From CAVWDU01 sp963840725 (GTDB lineage: Bacteria; Pseudomonadota; Gammaproteobacteria; Pseudomonadales; Halieaceae): DNA of 64,000 bases. The position numbers were made by a program, and so were the translations under genes. Positions within the stretch are counted from its first letter, which is position 1, and every line of letters begins with the position of its first letter. The stretch lies in NCBI GenBank assembly GCA_963840725.1, contig CAWIZY010000028.1:1-64000 (forward strand). Reading direction: 5' to 3'. Below are positions 53,935 through 63,151 of this stretch, one piece after another. The notes below the pieces were generated by a model. That model was not told where the DNA came from, did not search any database, and saw only the letters and a list, made by a program, of their open reading frames with translations.

Positions 53935-54525
53935 AGTATCTGCTCACTGTTTCGATGCTATCGTAGCACCCTTGTGCATTGGCAAGACAATTTTTGAGGT
54001 AACCAGTGACCGATTGGGTAGCTGAACCAGTGCGGGACACGTGCATGCTAACTACCTGGCAATGACGGGCTTCGGCCAGCACCGCAGGTTCTGACCCATC
54101 ACCAAACTCACTGCTAAACCTTCGATAAGGCCATTCCACAACCAGCCTTGCCACACAAACCGTGTATGCACCAGACGGTGAGCGTGCGTACGTGTATAGA
54201 ACCCTCTCAATCACGGCCCTGAACAGGCGTGGCTTAATACGGCAACATGAGACAATGACCTCGCTGCTATGGCGGAACTTGCCTCCTCGCCCCGACTATT
54301 CCTGTTGACCCTTCTTGCGCCGGAACCCATGAAAACTCCCGCAGCCTGGTAGCGTTTACGCCATGACTAATGGGTCAGACGCCCACAAGGAGATGCAATC
54401 TTTGTAAACCACGCCACACTGTTCCGCAGCCGCGGCCAATTTTCTGGAGTTATCTGCCAAACCAACGAGCGTACAGCGGTGAGGCTCTGTTAGTGTTCGG
54501 ACAAATCCAAAAACGGACAAAAACT
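53935..54525. other. 591-bp region without a recognisable gene
   Basis: Lies between the divergent SDR gene and the secreted-protein gene. Minus-strand frames of about 120 codons cross it but share no recognisable motif and overlap the SDR start. No palindrome or terminator was found. Confidence 0.45.
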
Positions 54526-55241
54526 ATGCGCTTGATATCACTCGTTAGCACCGGTTTGATGATGCTTGCCGCGGCCACCGTCTGCGCCGAAGACGAAGTG
54601 CTGGTCGGCGCCGATTGGGCAGAGACCATCATCTCTGAAAAGGAGACGAGTTCAGGTAGAATGCTGGACCCACCTACCGTGACAAGTTGGTCAGGGAACT
54701 GGCCGCCCGACCTGCAGCACAGATCAATGACTACATACCGATAGACAGAGAAGAAGTCACCCAACCGACAAACCTTCTGTTCAACCCCGTCGTTCCATGC
54801 CGTATTGTTGACACTCGCAATTGGGAAAAACTGGAGGCGGGTGTCCCTCGCCCGATCTACGCTGCAAACCAGGGCTATGGCGCCCAGGGAGGTCACGAGG
54901 CCGACTGCGGCATTCCCTATGGAGGCACCAAGGCCGTCATGGTGAATGTCACCACGACGCAGTGGGATGGCAGAGGCAGCATCAACGCGTGGCCCTACGA
55001 CCCATCTAAAACGGAACAGCCACTGGCGTCTATAGCAAATTTCGGGCCGGTTACCGGGATGAGTGCGATAGCCAATGCTATGTCACTGGCGATTTGCGAC
55101 ACTCGTCAGTCTGTTGATGACTGTGCCGGCGGCGACCTGTTCTTTCAGGCTAACGGCAGCGGCACACACCTGGTAATCGATGTTGTAGGCTACTACACGG
55201 AAGCCGCATCGATCTTCGGGCCTGCACGGGCCGAACAATAA
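54526..55241 (+). pseudogene. Secreted beta-sandwich protein (VDTR / VIDVVGYY module), one frameshift
   Basis: The ATG at 54526 begins a good signal peptide (LISLVSTGLMMLAAATVCA). One base is missing near 54668: before it the frame reads SSGRMLDPP, after it DKLVRELAARPAAQINDYIP in another frame, continuing intact to 55241. The C-terminal 150 residues form a module with VVPCRIVDTRNW, AVMVNVTTTQWDG, PLASIANF and THLVIDVVGYYTEA, a pattern found in secreted bacterial proteins of unknown role. Cysteine pairs (CRIV, DCGIP, CDTR, DDCAGG) suggest disulfides. About 238 residues if restored. Confidence 0.65.
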
Positions 55242-55848
55242 ACTCACAATGGCCGCCCGTTCATGCTGGGTACCTGCGCGGATAAACGCGACTCTACCCA
55301 GCAATAAGTTCGACGTTAGCAGCTGGGTATACCGGACATCAGATGTGTGACGGGATCACAACGCAACATTGTACCAAGCCGATCGCCCTGCTCCTCTGGT
55401 CGGCTGCAGGTGCGGGCAAATTCTTGTCGTCAAGCCCTGCTTTTTTTAGCCGCCTCGGTATAGCCGTCTTAGCATTTACCAGTCGCTTGCTATAGAGCTC
55501 ACTCCCTCTTTAACACGATCTTGATGCCGACACAGTACAATTCGTGCCATGGGCGTTTGAGCCTTACCTCAGCGTCAGAAAATCCCGCGAATCTCCCCCT
55601 ACGAAAAAGGAGCAGAAAAAGGAGGACACCCACCAAAAACGAGGACACCCACCAAAACGAGGACACCCACCAATCTCCCACCAAAAACGAGGACACCCAC
55701 CAATCTCCCACCATCACCAAAAACGCAAAAACAAAACGCAAAAACGAGGACACCCAGCAATCTCCCACCATAACCGGCCAATCCCTTGGCCATCGCGAGG
55801 CTGACGGCTAAGCTGGATGTGTCGTTCAGCCACCCCAGGAGGTCAAGG
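55242..55848. other. Gap before the transposase with repeat array
   Basis: 607 bp. The first 370 bp hold nothing recognisable; 55622-55758 carries the GAGGACACCCACC array. The transposase ribosome site (AGGAGG) ends the region. Confidence 0.5.
55622..55758 (+). repeat. Array of five GAGGACACCCA(C/G)C motifs upstream of the transposase
   Basis: The 13-bp motif occurs at 55622, 55641, 55659, 55689 and 55746, linked by A-rich AAAAAC spacers and by three AATCTCCCACCA blocks. The inverse motif recurs downstream of the transposase (57071-57141). Arrangement and location suggest terminal or recognition repeats of the element. Confidence 0.85.
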
Positions 55849-56853
55849 ATGACCATCCGGCGCTCCGCACAGATCTCGCTCAGCGAGACACCCTACTACC
55901 ACTGCATCGCCCGCTGCGTTCGCCGGGCTTTCCTGTGTGGTAAAGATCAGTACACCGGGCAGGATTTCAATCACCGCCGCGCCTGGCTGGTCGAACGGCT
56001 CAAGCTGCAGGCCTCGGCCTTTGGCATCGAACTCTGTGCCTACGCCATTATGAGTAATCACTACCACGTGGTGTTGCGGGTGGATCAGGCCCGGGCACAG
56101 CACTGGAGCGACGATGAGGTCATCGAACGCTGGACCCGGATGTTTAGCGGGCCCCTGCTGGTCCAACAGAAACTGGCCGGGCAGCCGCTCACGGCGGCCC
56201 AGGCTGCCACCGTGGCGGCGATTGCCGCCGTGTGGCGTGCCCGGCTCTATGACATCAGCTGGTTTATGCGTTGCCTGAATGAACACATTGCGCGCAGGGC
56301 GAATGCTGAGGACGACTGCACGGGGCGATTCTGGGAGGGGCGCTTCAAGTCCAAAGCCTTGCTGGATGAGGCGGCGGTCCTGTCCTGTATGGCCTATGTC
56401 GATCTGAACCCGATCCGGGCCGGGATGGCAGAGACCTTACGCGATTCGGACTTCACCTCGGTGCAGGAACGCCTAAAGGCGCGAAGGCTTACCGAGACTG
56501 CGCCAGCAGGCAACACGTCAAGCCCGTCGCTATCGCCGTTTTCAGAGGGCGGCGAGTCGCTTGAGAGTAGCCGAGGTCTTCCAATCAGGCTGGACGATTA
56601 TCTGGCTCTGGTGGCTGCTACTGGCCGCTGCGTGCGCGCTGGCAACCGGGACGCCATGCCGCGGGATACCGTTACCGCCTTAGATAGCCTGTCGATGAAT
56701 AGTCAGCAGTGGATGGCCCTGGTCTGCGATATCCAGGCATCTTCCCTTCAAGCCATTGGTGCTCTGGCGCGGATGCGCAGTTACGCGGCCTCCTCCGGGC
56801 GTTGCTGGATAAAGGGCTCAGGCAAGCTAGGACTTCTCTACGACGCTGCTTGA
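55849..56853 (+). CDS. REP-associated (IS200/Y1-type) transposase
   Basis: A 334-residue protein from the ATG at 55849, with AGGAGG 6 nt upstream. The HUH nuclease motif is in AIMSNHYHVVLRVD (about residue 70); GRFWEGRFKSKALLDEAAVL and MAYVDLNPIRAGMAET are typical of this transposase group. At the position where many members have the nucleophilic tyrosine this one reads CLNEHIARRAN, so the catalytic Tyr is either elsewhere (YDISWFM just upstream) or lost. Flanked on both sides by GGACACCCA arrays in opposite orientation. Single-copy transposases of this kind act on palindromic REP-like sequences. Confidence 0.85.
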   Translation: MTIRRSAQISLSETPYYHCIARCVRRAFLCGKDQYTGQDFNHRRAWLVERLKLQASAFGIELCAYAIMSNHYHVVLRVDQARAQHWSDDEVIERWTRMFSGPLLVQQKLAGQPLTAAQAATVAAIAAVWRARLYDISWFMRCLNEHIARRANAEDDCTGRFWEGRFKSKALLDEAAVLSCMAYVDLNPIRAGMAETLRDSDFTSVQERLKARRLTETAPAGNTSSPSLSPFSEGGESLESSRGLPIRLDDYLALVAATGRCVRAGNRDAMPRDTVTALDSLSMNSQQWMALVCDIQASSLQAIGALARMRSYAASSGRCWIKGSGKLGLLYDAA

Positions 56854-57070
56854 GTCACTGAATTCGTAGAACCCGGGCAGATCTCCCGGCCTAACGTTAG
56901 TTTGGCGTCCCGTGACACCTTGGTTCTAGTACTCTGCTATCGGCGCGGCCGACCAGAGGGAGGGATGAACAGTTCCACATAGTCACCTAGTAAGTGCCTT
57001 TTTGAACATGCCTGTGAAACACCCCAGCTTTCAAACAGTCCCAAACTATTGCCCGCGAGTGACGAATTGA

Positions 57071-57141
57071 TGGGTGTCCTCTTTCTTTTCGCTCTTTCTT
57101 TTTCATGGGTGTCCCCTTTCTTTCCCTTCATGGGTGTCCCC
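57071..57141 (-). repeat. Array of three inverse GGACACCCA motifs downstream of the transposase
   Basis: TGGGTGTCCTC at 57071-57081 and TGGGTGTCCCC at 57106-57116 and 57131-57141, each followed by a CTTTCTTT-like pyrimidine tract. They are the inverse complement of the motif in the upstream array. The array abuts a truncated reading frame, as an insertion boundary would. Confidence 0.85.
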
Positions 57142-57149
57142 TTTCTTTC

Positions 57150-57562
57150 AGGAATGCAACGACTGGAACACGGTCCAACTGTGCAACATCGGCGTCGACA
57201 GTCGGGTGCTGCTTGAAGTAGCACAGAGCGAGCCGGTGGCCAGGTTCGAATCCATGGCGGATCCCCGGGTGCCGTGCTTTGTCAAAAAGGTCATGCAGGT
57301 CGTGGATACAGAGGAGCATGTTTCTATCAACGGGCTGGAGGGTTTCCGCTTTGATATCTTGCTGAGTGGCATGGGCGAGAGCGAAATGTCAGTGGGCGAA
57401 AGCTCAGACAAGGTGCAGAGCCTGATGAGACAATACGTACTGCACGACGGTGTCTTTCAGTACTACCTTGCTGGCATCTGGCCCAAGGGCAACACGACCC
57501 AGGCAGCCACCTGTCAGGCTATCATGGAAGGTGTGCGGGGGTGCCCTTCATTGGTCGCCTGA
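57150..57562 (+). pseudogene. 3' remnant of an unrecognised gene, cut by the transposase element
   Basis: From 57150 the frame reads ECNDWNTVQLCNIGVDSRVL, VARFESMADPRVPCFVKKVM, FDILLSGMGESEMSVGESSD and ends GVRGCPSLVA at 57562. It has the composition of a real protein, with paired cysteines, but no start codon or similarity upstream: the preceding codons are translated GGGTGTCC repeats. The missing 5' half was not found on the other side of the transposase. I do not recognise the family; it may be an exported lipoprotein. Confidence 0.5.
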
Positions 57563-57603
57563 ATGAGACCTCCATAGCGTCGGATGAATAGCCGATCCAG
57601 TTT

Positions 57604-58779
57604 CTATTCCAGAGATCGATACACCGCAACCCGCATATCATCGCGCATGGGCAGATACGTGGCCAAAAACTGGGTCATCACTACCCCCACCAATTTGTTG
57701 CGCGGATCAACCCAGAAATAGGTCCCCGCAGCCCCCTCCCAACCAAACTCTCCAGTTTCGGTCAGGCTCATCGCCTGCCCAAGATCCTGCATCACCCGGC
57801 CGACGAGGCAGAACCCGTATCCGCCAAATACGATGGGCCCCAGCATCAGGGGCATTTGTTGCTCAGGAATACGATTGGCCTGCATCATTCGATGCATTGC
57901 CGGGGAAATCAAACGCGTTTTGTCCGGGCCGGCACCGGTCAGTAACAGGGTCGCAAACTTGATGTAGTCAGCGCTGGTTGAAAACAGACCGTGACCACCA
58001 CGCAGGGCTTTGTGGCCCGGTCGCGAAGGATAGACCGCCTCGCCGTCCAATAGCTCCAGCGTATGGGCCGGGGGCACCGCATGGGTCAAATCTATCGATT
58101 CGAAGCCATAAAAAGGTAGCAAGCGAGACTGCTTTGCCTCCGATACAGAGTAGCCCGTATCCGACATACCCAGGGGTTTGAAGATATGTTCCTCCAGCAG
58201 CGCATCAATGGGCTGCCCACTGGCGACCTCCAATACCCGAGCCAACACATCGATGGAGAAGGAATATCGCCATTGTGAACCGGGCTGAAACGCCAATGGA
58301 AACGTTGCGATCAGCTCAGCAAACTCGCCAAGACTCAGGTCCACCCGGTTTAGCAGGTCGTTCTCCCGGTACCGCTGGCCGATCGGGCAATCCGGGACGA
58401 AGTCATAACTGATGCCTGAGCGGTGGGTCAGTAAGTCCTCTACCGTGATGGGTCGTAAAGGCCGCTCGGTGCCGCCCTCGCTCAGGACCTCCGTAGCTCC
58501 AAAAGCCGGTATGTACTGCAAAACAAAATCCGACAGCCGCAGGCGGCCGTTGTCGACAAGAATCAGGGCCATCAATGAGACTATGGGTTTGGTCATCGAA
58601 TAGATGCGGTAGATCGCATCCTCCTGCAACGGGCTTTCCTGCGCTTCATCACCCGTACCAGAGGTTCCGTTGGCTATAAGCTCACCCGCCTGCTGAACCT
58701 GCCAGGCAACGCCCGCATACAGGTCACTGTTAGTGTAGCCATCGGCGATAGTTTGCAAACGCTTATTCAATTCCGTCAT
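57604..58779 (-). CDS. Serine hydrolase of the beta-lactamase/esterase (class C-like) family
   Basis: 391 residues from the ATG ending at 58779; the frame extends 61 codons further but that part has no similarity. The nucleophile motif is YRIYSMTKPIV (SxxK, about residue 75), the second-strand tyrosine lies in QWRYSFSIDVLARVL, and the third motif region is WEGAAGTYFWVDPRN. There is no signal peptide, which favours a cytoplasmic esterase of the EstB/LovD type over a penicillin-binding role. HRSGISYDF and GLFSTSADYIKFA are also typical. Confidence 0.85.
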   Translation of the reverse strand: MTELNKRLQTIADGYTNSDLYAGVAWQVQQAGELIANGTSGTGDEAQESPLQEDAIYRIYSMTKPIVSLMALILVDNGRLRLSDFVLQYIPAFGATEVLSEGGTERPLRPITVEDLLTHRSGISYDFVPDCPIGQRYRENDLLNRVDLSLGEFAELIATFPLAFQPGSQWRYSFSIDVLARVLEVASGQPIDALLEEHIFKPLGMSDTGYSVSEAKQSRLLPFYGFESIDLTHAVPPAHTLELLDGEAVYPSRPGHKALRGGHGLFSTSADYIKFATLLLTGAGPDKTRLISPAMHRMMQANRIPEQQMPLMLGPIVFGGYGFCLVGRVMQDLGQAMSLTETGEFGWEGAAGTYFWVDPRNKLVGVVMTQFLATYLPMRDDMRVAVYRSLE

Positions 58780-58925
58780 AGGTGGCTTCCGGTCTGGTTG
58801 CGGTGCAAGCTGGGATTCGGTCGTATTGCGGCCCAGTGCTGCAACATAACCTGCCCGGTTTAGAATTTCCAGCAGGGCTCTGGTGAAGGGTTTGAACTGT
58901 TCCTCAGAGTCACCCGGCAGAGCGG

Positions 58926-59216
58926 TTATACACGCGCCCAGGCGCGCGGGGCGACGAAGCAACAGAGCATCAGGCCAGACAGCATAAAAGCCAAAGTCAA
59001 CATGGCGGCAATGCGCAACAGGACATTGTTGAAGTTATCTCCGCTCTGGTAGTCCACTATATGCAGGCGCCACATGGCGTCATAGAACACCCAGACATCA
59101 TTGCGGCCATACAGCTCGTCCACCAGTCCCGGGCACCGGGTTTCAGAGCCCGGCACTAGACGCACTTCGCTTAACTGACCGGGGCCGCTGTACCAACGTT
59201 GGGCGTAGAGTCCCAC
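58926..59216 (-). pseudogene. Fragment of a PepSY-type membrane protein
   Basis: A 96-codon frame containing WRLHIVDYQSGDNFNN followed by a membrane helix (IAAMLTLAFMLSGLMLCCFV), the pattern at the C-terminus of PepSY-domain proteins. The first part (ETRCPGLVDELYGRNDVWVF) fits the same family. Neither the N-terminal domains nor a natural end are present, so this looks like a gene remnant lying upstream of the serine hydrolase. It could also be a small membrane protein in its own right. Confidence 0.45.
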
Positions 59217-59402
59217 CTGTTCCGGCGATGGTCGGCCCGCCAGGGCGCACTATCACTCGCGCTCTCGATCACAGGCTGTCCCAGCTATCATTTCCCGGCG
59301 CGGTAGCCCGTTGTCTGCTTCTCCTCGCAAGGGTTACACTGCTCGTGTACCGCATCAAATCACCCGTGATCATTGCAGTAGACAAGGAGCCCGGAAACGC
59401 CG

Positions 59403-60632
59403 ATGAACTCAACGATCGAGGAGCTGGTGAATAGAGCGGATGCTACCTCGAAAACATTATCCCGTGTCATTATTGCCGAGCGCCTGTTCGACGGCGATCA
59501 GTGGTACGCCGACCATTGCATTTTGCTCGACGGCAGCCGAATCGCTGCCGTTTTGCCCCGCTCGCAGCTGCCGAGAACGCTTTCGTGTCCAACACAGGCC
59601 TGCGCGACTATCGCGCCAGGATTTCTCGATCTACAGGTAAACGGTGGCGGCGGCATGATGCTCAACAATGCACCCACCATGGACACCATCAACCGCATCG
59701 TCCATAGCCATCGCAAGTGCGGCACCACAGGTATTCTGCCCACCCTGATAAGTGATACTCCCGAAGTGCAGCGTGCCGGGGTTGCGGCAGTTGCCCAAGC
59801 CATCGCCGCCGGCAACGCCGGGGTGCTGGGGGTACACATCGAGGGGCCCTTCTTCGCTCCGGCAAAACGCGGTACGCACCAGGCGGCAATGATCCGCCGC
59901 ATTGAACCCACTGATATCAGCTGGCTGCAGTCGCTTAGCGGGTTTCCGGTGGTACTAACCCTGGCTCCCGAGCAGGTGCAACCGGGACAGATCGCGCAAC
60001 TGGTCGAGGCAGGTATTAGAGTCTGTGCGGGTCACACTAACGCCACTTATGAACAAGTGCAACTAGCCATCGCCGAGGGGCTAAGAGGGTTCACTCACCT
60101 CTTCAATGCAATGAGTCAGCTCAACGCCAGGTCGCCAGGCGCCGTGGGAGCCGCGCTGGACGATAACTCAACCTGGGCCGGCGTGATTGCCGACGGCCAT
60201 CACGTGCACCCCGCCACCATTCGCCTGGCCTCACGCATCAAACCCCCCGGCAAGCTGTTCCTGATCAGCGACGCCATGGCCACGGTCGGCAGCGCAGCGA
60301 CCGGCTTTGATCTCTACGACGAACGCATCGAGATACACGACGGCAGACTCGTCAATAGTGAGGGCGTGCTGGCCGGCAGTGCCATTGGGCTGATCGAGGC
60401 TGTCCGCATCACTCATCAGCAGGTTGGACTGCCTCTGGAGGAATGCCTGCGCATGGCCTCGCTTTATCCGGCCCAATTCCTTGAGTTGGACAACGAGCTG
60501 GGCCGCATTATCGCCGGCCACAGAGCCGATCTGGTGCACTTTGACCAGCAGTTCAACGTTCTGGATACCTGGGTTGCGGGGCAGCACCTGCACCACCGGA
60601 TTGGCCAAGCCGACACAGTTCCCGACAAATAG
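59403..60632 (+). CDS. nagA: N-acetylglucosamine-6-phosphate deacetylase
   Basis: A 409-residue amidohydrolase. Motifs in order: APGFLDLQVNGGGG, GVHIEGPFFAPAKRGTHQ (metal Glu, about 147), CAGHTNATYEQV (His, about 209), GFTHLFNAMSQLNARSPGAVG (His, about 230) and the catalytic Asp in LISDAMATVG (about 290). It deacetylates GlcNAc-6-phosphate to GlcN-6-phosphate in amino-sugar or peptidoglycan recycling. The usual nagB, nagC or transporter genes are not adjacent. The N-terminal 20 residues are slightly long, so the start may be a few codons later. Confidence 0.9.
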   Translation: MNSTIEELVNRADATSKTLSRVIIAERLFDGDQWYADHCILLDGSRIAAVLPRSQLPRTLSCPTQACATIAPGFLDLQVNGGGGMMLNNAPTMDTINRIVHSHRKCGTTGILPTLISDTPEVQRAGVAAVAQAIAAGNAGVLGVHIEGPFFAPAKRGTHQAAMIRRIEPTDISWLQSLSGFPVVLTLAPEQVQPGQIAQLVEAGIRVCAGHTNATYEQVQLAIAEGLRGFTHLFNAMSQLNARSPGAVGAALDDNSTWAGVIADGHHVHPATIRLASRIKPPGKLFLISDAMATVGSAATGFDLYDERIEIHDGRLVNSEGVLAGSAIGLIEAVRITHQQVGLPLEECLRMASLYPAQFLELDNELGRIIAGHRADLVHFDQQFNVLDTWVAGQHLHHRIGQADTVPDK

Positions 60633-60679
60633 TTATACCCTGAGCCTCAGCAACATCGCCCGTGGCGTCATTAGTCGCT

Positions 60680-61993
60680 TTAGTCGCTCAGCCATTCCTG
60701 CAACTGACTGGTTACGCGCTCGTCATGCAGCATGGCCACATGCCCCAAATTGTAGAAGATCTTCGTATGAGCTGTTGGGAAGTCCAGGTGGAGGTTGATG
60801 CTGTCATGCCTGCCCGTTGCGCTCGATGGGTGAACCAAACCATCCCCGAGCAATCTGCCGATTCGCTCACCGGAGCGTTTGGACAAGGTCGCGGCAATCG
60901 CATAGTGTGCGATGCCCTCTGGCAAAGGCGCCGACTGGCGACGGTCCGCATTTTCCTCGTGCTCATCGTGGTGCTGCCAATCCGCGTCCTGAACATTGCC
61001 ATAACGGAGATCGGTGATTCCGGCGCTGCGGATTCGAGCCAAGGCTGATAACGGCGCGGTGTATGGGCTATAGGCCAGAAGCTTGTGTAGCCAGTAGCCT
61101 CCACGCTCCAGTACAGCCCCGTGATGCGGCGTCCCAACATACACGGCCTTGTCAACTTTGTTCAGCCAGTCGTGACCCTCCTCGTGTGCGACGTGCATTG
61201 CACTGCGCATCAGCAGCCCACCCATACTGAAGCCGATAAAGCTTATCGAATCGACCGGCACCGGCCACGCCTTGAGCAAACCCCCCAGTTGCTCGCAAAA
61301 CTCGCGCCCGTTGGTGGAGATATTGCGGCCCGAATTGTAGAGCAAATAAACCGGCGTGTAGCCGTTGTCTTGCGCCAACGCCTCTGCGTGATTGTGTTGC
61401 GCTGAGTCCCATGACCGCTCATTCATGCACAGGCCATGAGCCAACACCAGGATCCGCCCCGTGGGAGAGAATCCACCGTTCTCCAGCGCGTTGGCCGCCG
61501 GGAATATTTCCACTGAGTGCGTTTCTGTTTCAAGCGCCCGACAATCCGGCATCGGTAACTCTGCTGAACAGACGTTTTGAGTGTTTGTGTCATCCGCAAC
61601 TGCGGCGAACTCTTTCTCGGGCGGCAGTAGCACCCGGAGTTGCATGGAGATGGCGAGACCGTTGCCGCTGGTTGCCAGATGGTCACCGCAGACACCATTC
61701 AGTGCGGCGATCACCGACTCCCGATATGCGCCTGATGGCAAGCTGCGGTCCAACACTGGCTCAACTTGTCTAAGCAACCAATCCGTGGTCGTGCTGGTCA
61801 GGCCATTTATCTGTCGGATGGACTCATGAACAAGACCCGCGATGCCTCGGGCCCGACCCAGCGGGGCCCGACCCAGCGGGAAGGGAGTCGCAGATATGTT
61901 TCGATACATGCCCTCGACGATATTGGTAACACCGTGCACTGCATCAAAGCCCAGTTGCGCGCTACCTCTTACTGCCTTACCTGTTTCCATCAT
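60680..61993 (-). CDS. Alpha/beta hydrolase, PGAP1/lipase-like
   Basis: A 437-residue protein. A helical N-terminal region (GFDAVHGVTNIVEGMYRNI) precedes an alpha/beta hydrolase domain: oxyanion segment LVLAHGLCMNERSW, nucleophile elbow FIGFSMGGLLMRSA (GxSxG, about residue 255), YVGTPHHGAVLERGGYWL, and a late His in LGHVAMLHDERV. No signal peptide is visible. The pattern is that of PGAP1-like lipases and esterases; the substrate is unknown. Convergent with nagA at 47 bp. Confidence 0.82.
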   Translation of the reverse strand: MMETGKAVRGSAQLGFDAVHGVTNIVEGMYRNISATPFPLGRAPLGRARGIAGLVHESIRQINGLTSTTTDWLLRQVEPVLDRSLPSGAYRESVIAALNGVCGDHLATSGNGLAISMQLRVLLPPEKEFAAVADDTNTQNVCSAELPMPDCRALETETHSVEIFPAANALENGGFSPTGRILVLAHGLCMNERSWDSAQHNHAEALAQDNGYTPVYLLYNSGRNISTNGREFCEQLGGLLKAWPVPVDSISFIGFSMGGLLMRSAMHVAHEEGHDWLNKVDKAVYVGTPHHGAVLERGGYWLHKLLAYSPYTAPLSALARIRSAGITDLRYGNVQDADWQHHDEHEENADRRQSAPLPEGIAHYAIAATLSKRSGERIGRLLGDGLVHPSSATGRHDSINLHLDFPTAHTKIFYNLGHVAMLHDERVTSQLQEWLSD

Positions 61994-62321
61994 GGTCTGT
62001 CCCTGATCATCAATTAATGAGGTGCACTACCATGATAACAGCTCCGGGGCAGGACTGAATAACTCAGCGTTTCGGCCTACTCTGGCAGGCTGTTGATTTT
62101 CGTTTTCGAGGCAGCCACTGGTAGGCAAAAACAGGCGAAATGAGGGAGTGTATAGTGAATACATGACCGATTTGAGCCTGTTTTTAACGGAGCAGTGGCC
62201 ACGCAGATAGAAAATCAACAACCTGCTCGGGCCACTAACCCCGCTACAGTTACGGCAAACGCTATTGGCTCAATCGCGAGCAGACTCAAGTACCAATTGC
62301 GAAGTTACACGGTACCTTGCG
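61994..62321. other. 328-bp gap holding a MITE-like element
   Basis: Between the lipase-like gene and the LytTR regulator gene, both on the minus strand side. About half of it is the inverted-repeat element at 62076-62232. Nothing else was recognised. Confidence 0.5.
62076..62232 (-). mobile_element. MITE-like element carrying dispersed repeat copy B
   Basis: The ends are imperfect inverted repeats: GGCAGGCTGTTGATTTTCG near 62085-62103 and, on the other strand, GCAGGTTGTTGATTTTCT near 62208-62225, both preceded by a GGCC stretch. The interior (62108-62188) matches copy A at 53042-53123 in inverted orientation. About 157 bp and no coding capacity, so a non-autonomous element or a transposon-end remnant. 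Confidence 0.65.
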
Positions 62322-63143
62322 TCAGCGCTCCGACAAAAAAACTTTTATCGATTGTCGATAATTTCTGCTGACCTTCAACTGTTGTTCGCAGTCGAGATCA
62401 AGCATGTACTCGCCTTTGCTCAGAGCGGCCACCTTAAGCACGCGTTCAAGATTGACGACCGTGGACCGGTGGATGCGTTTGAACTTGTCCGGGTCGAGCT
62501 TGGACATGAGGTTCTTTAACGTCGACCGCATTATCAGCGTTTCGCCTCGAACATGCAGGCACATGTAGTCTCCCGCAGCGTCTACCCAGTCAATGTCATC
62601 GATACCTACAAGTACTGTTCCGTCAGGGTTCTTGACCGCGATCTTGCGATCACCTACCCGCGCGTCAACCCGCGCGTGCCCGGCCGCACCGGCGGCACGC
62701 CGCCCCGACACGCTTTGCGCGATCTCATCAATGGCACCAATAAGCGGGGTTTTGGGATCGGTATCTGACCGCGCTTCCACCATCCGCTGACGGGCTCGCT
62801 CAATCGCTCGCTGTAAGCGTTTTTCGTCGATCGGCTTCAGGAGATAGTCAACGGCGTGCAGGTCGAATGCGTCTATAGCGTAGCGTTGATACGCCGTACA
62901 AAAGATGACGTTCGGCATGCTGTCCGACTGCAATTCCTTGACCACGTCGAAGCCAGTGATACCGGGCATCTGAATATCCAGGATCAGCAGGTCAGGCCCC
63001 AGCGACAGGGTCTGTTTGATTGCCTCGCGTCCACCGCCGCATTGCGCCACCACCTCGACACCGGGCATATCGCACAGCAGTGCCGCAAGCAGCCTGCGCG
63101 CGAGTGGCTCATCATCCGCAATGATTACCCGCATCTCTGTCAT
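62322..63143 (-). CDS. LytTR-family response regulator (AlgR/LytR type)
   Basis: 273 residues from the ATG ending at 63143 (another ATG at 63134 and a TTG at 63155 overlapping the kinase stop are alternatives). The receiver domain shows IIADDEPLARR, the phosphorylated Asp in LLILDIQMPG (about residue 56) and the Lys in VDYLLKPID. The C-terminal LytTR DNA-binding domain spans TVLVGIDDIDWVDAAGDYMC to KFKRIHRSTVVNLERV. Coupled to the histidine kinase gene upstream. It would control unknown targets through direct-repeat sites. Confidence 0.92.
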   Translation of the reverse strand: MTEMRVIIADDEPLARRLLAALLCDMPGVEVVAQCGGGREAIKQTLSLGPDLLILDIQMPGITGFDVVKELQSDSMPNVIFCTAYQRYAIDAFDLHAVDYLLKPIDEKRLQRAIERARQRMVEARSDTDPKTPLIGAIDEIAQSVSGRRAAGAAGHARVDARVGDRKIAVKNPDGTVLVGIDDIDWVDAAGDYMCLHVRGETLIMRSTLKNLMSKLDPDKFKRIHRSTVVNLERVLKVAALSKGEYMLDLDCEQQLKVSRNYRQSIKVFLSER

Positions 63144-63151
63144 CGTTTTGC

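Noticed and set aside
53852..54214. A 120-codon minus-strand gene upstream of the SDR
   Set aside because: It overlaps the SDR start in another frame and shows no family signature; no ribosome site was seen.
55622..55758. CRISPR array
   Set aside because: Repeats are too short (13 bp), spacing is irregular (18-57 bp), the spacers are low-complexity and repeated, and there are no cas genes.
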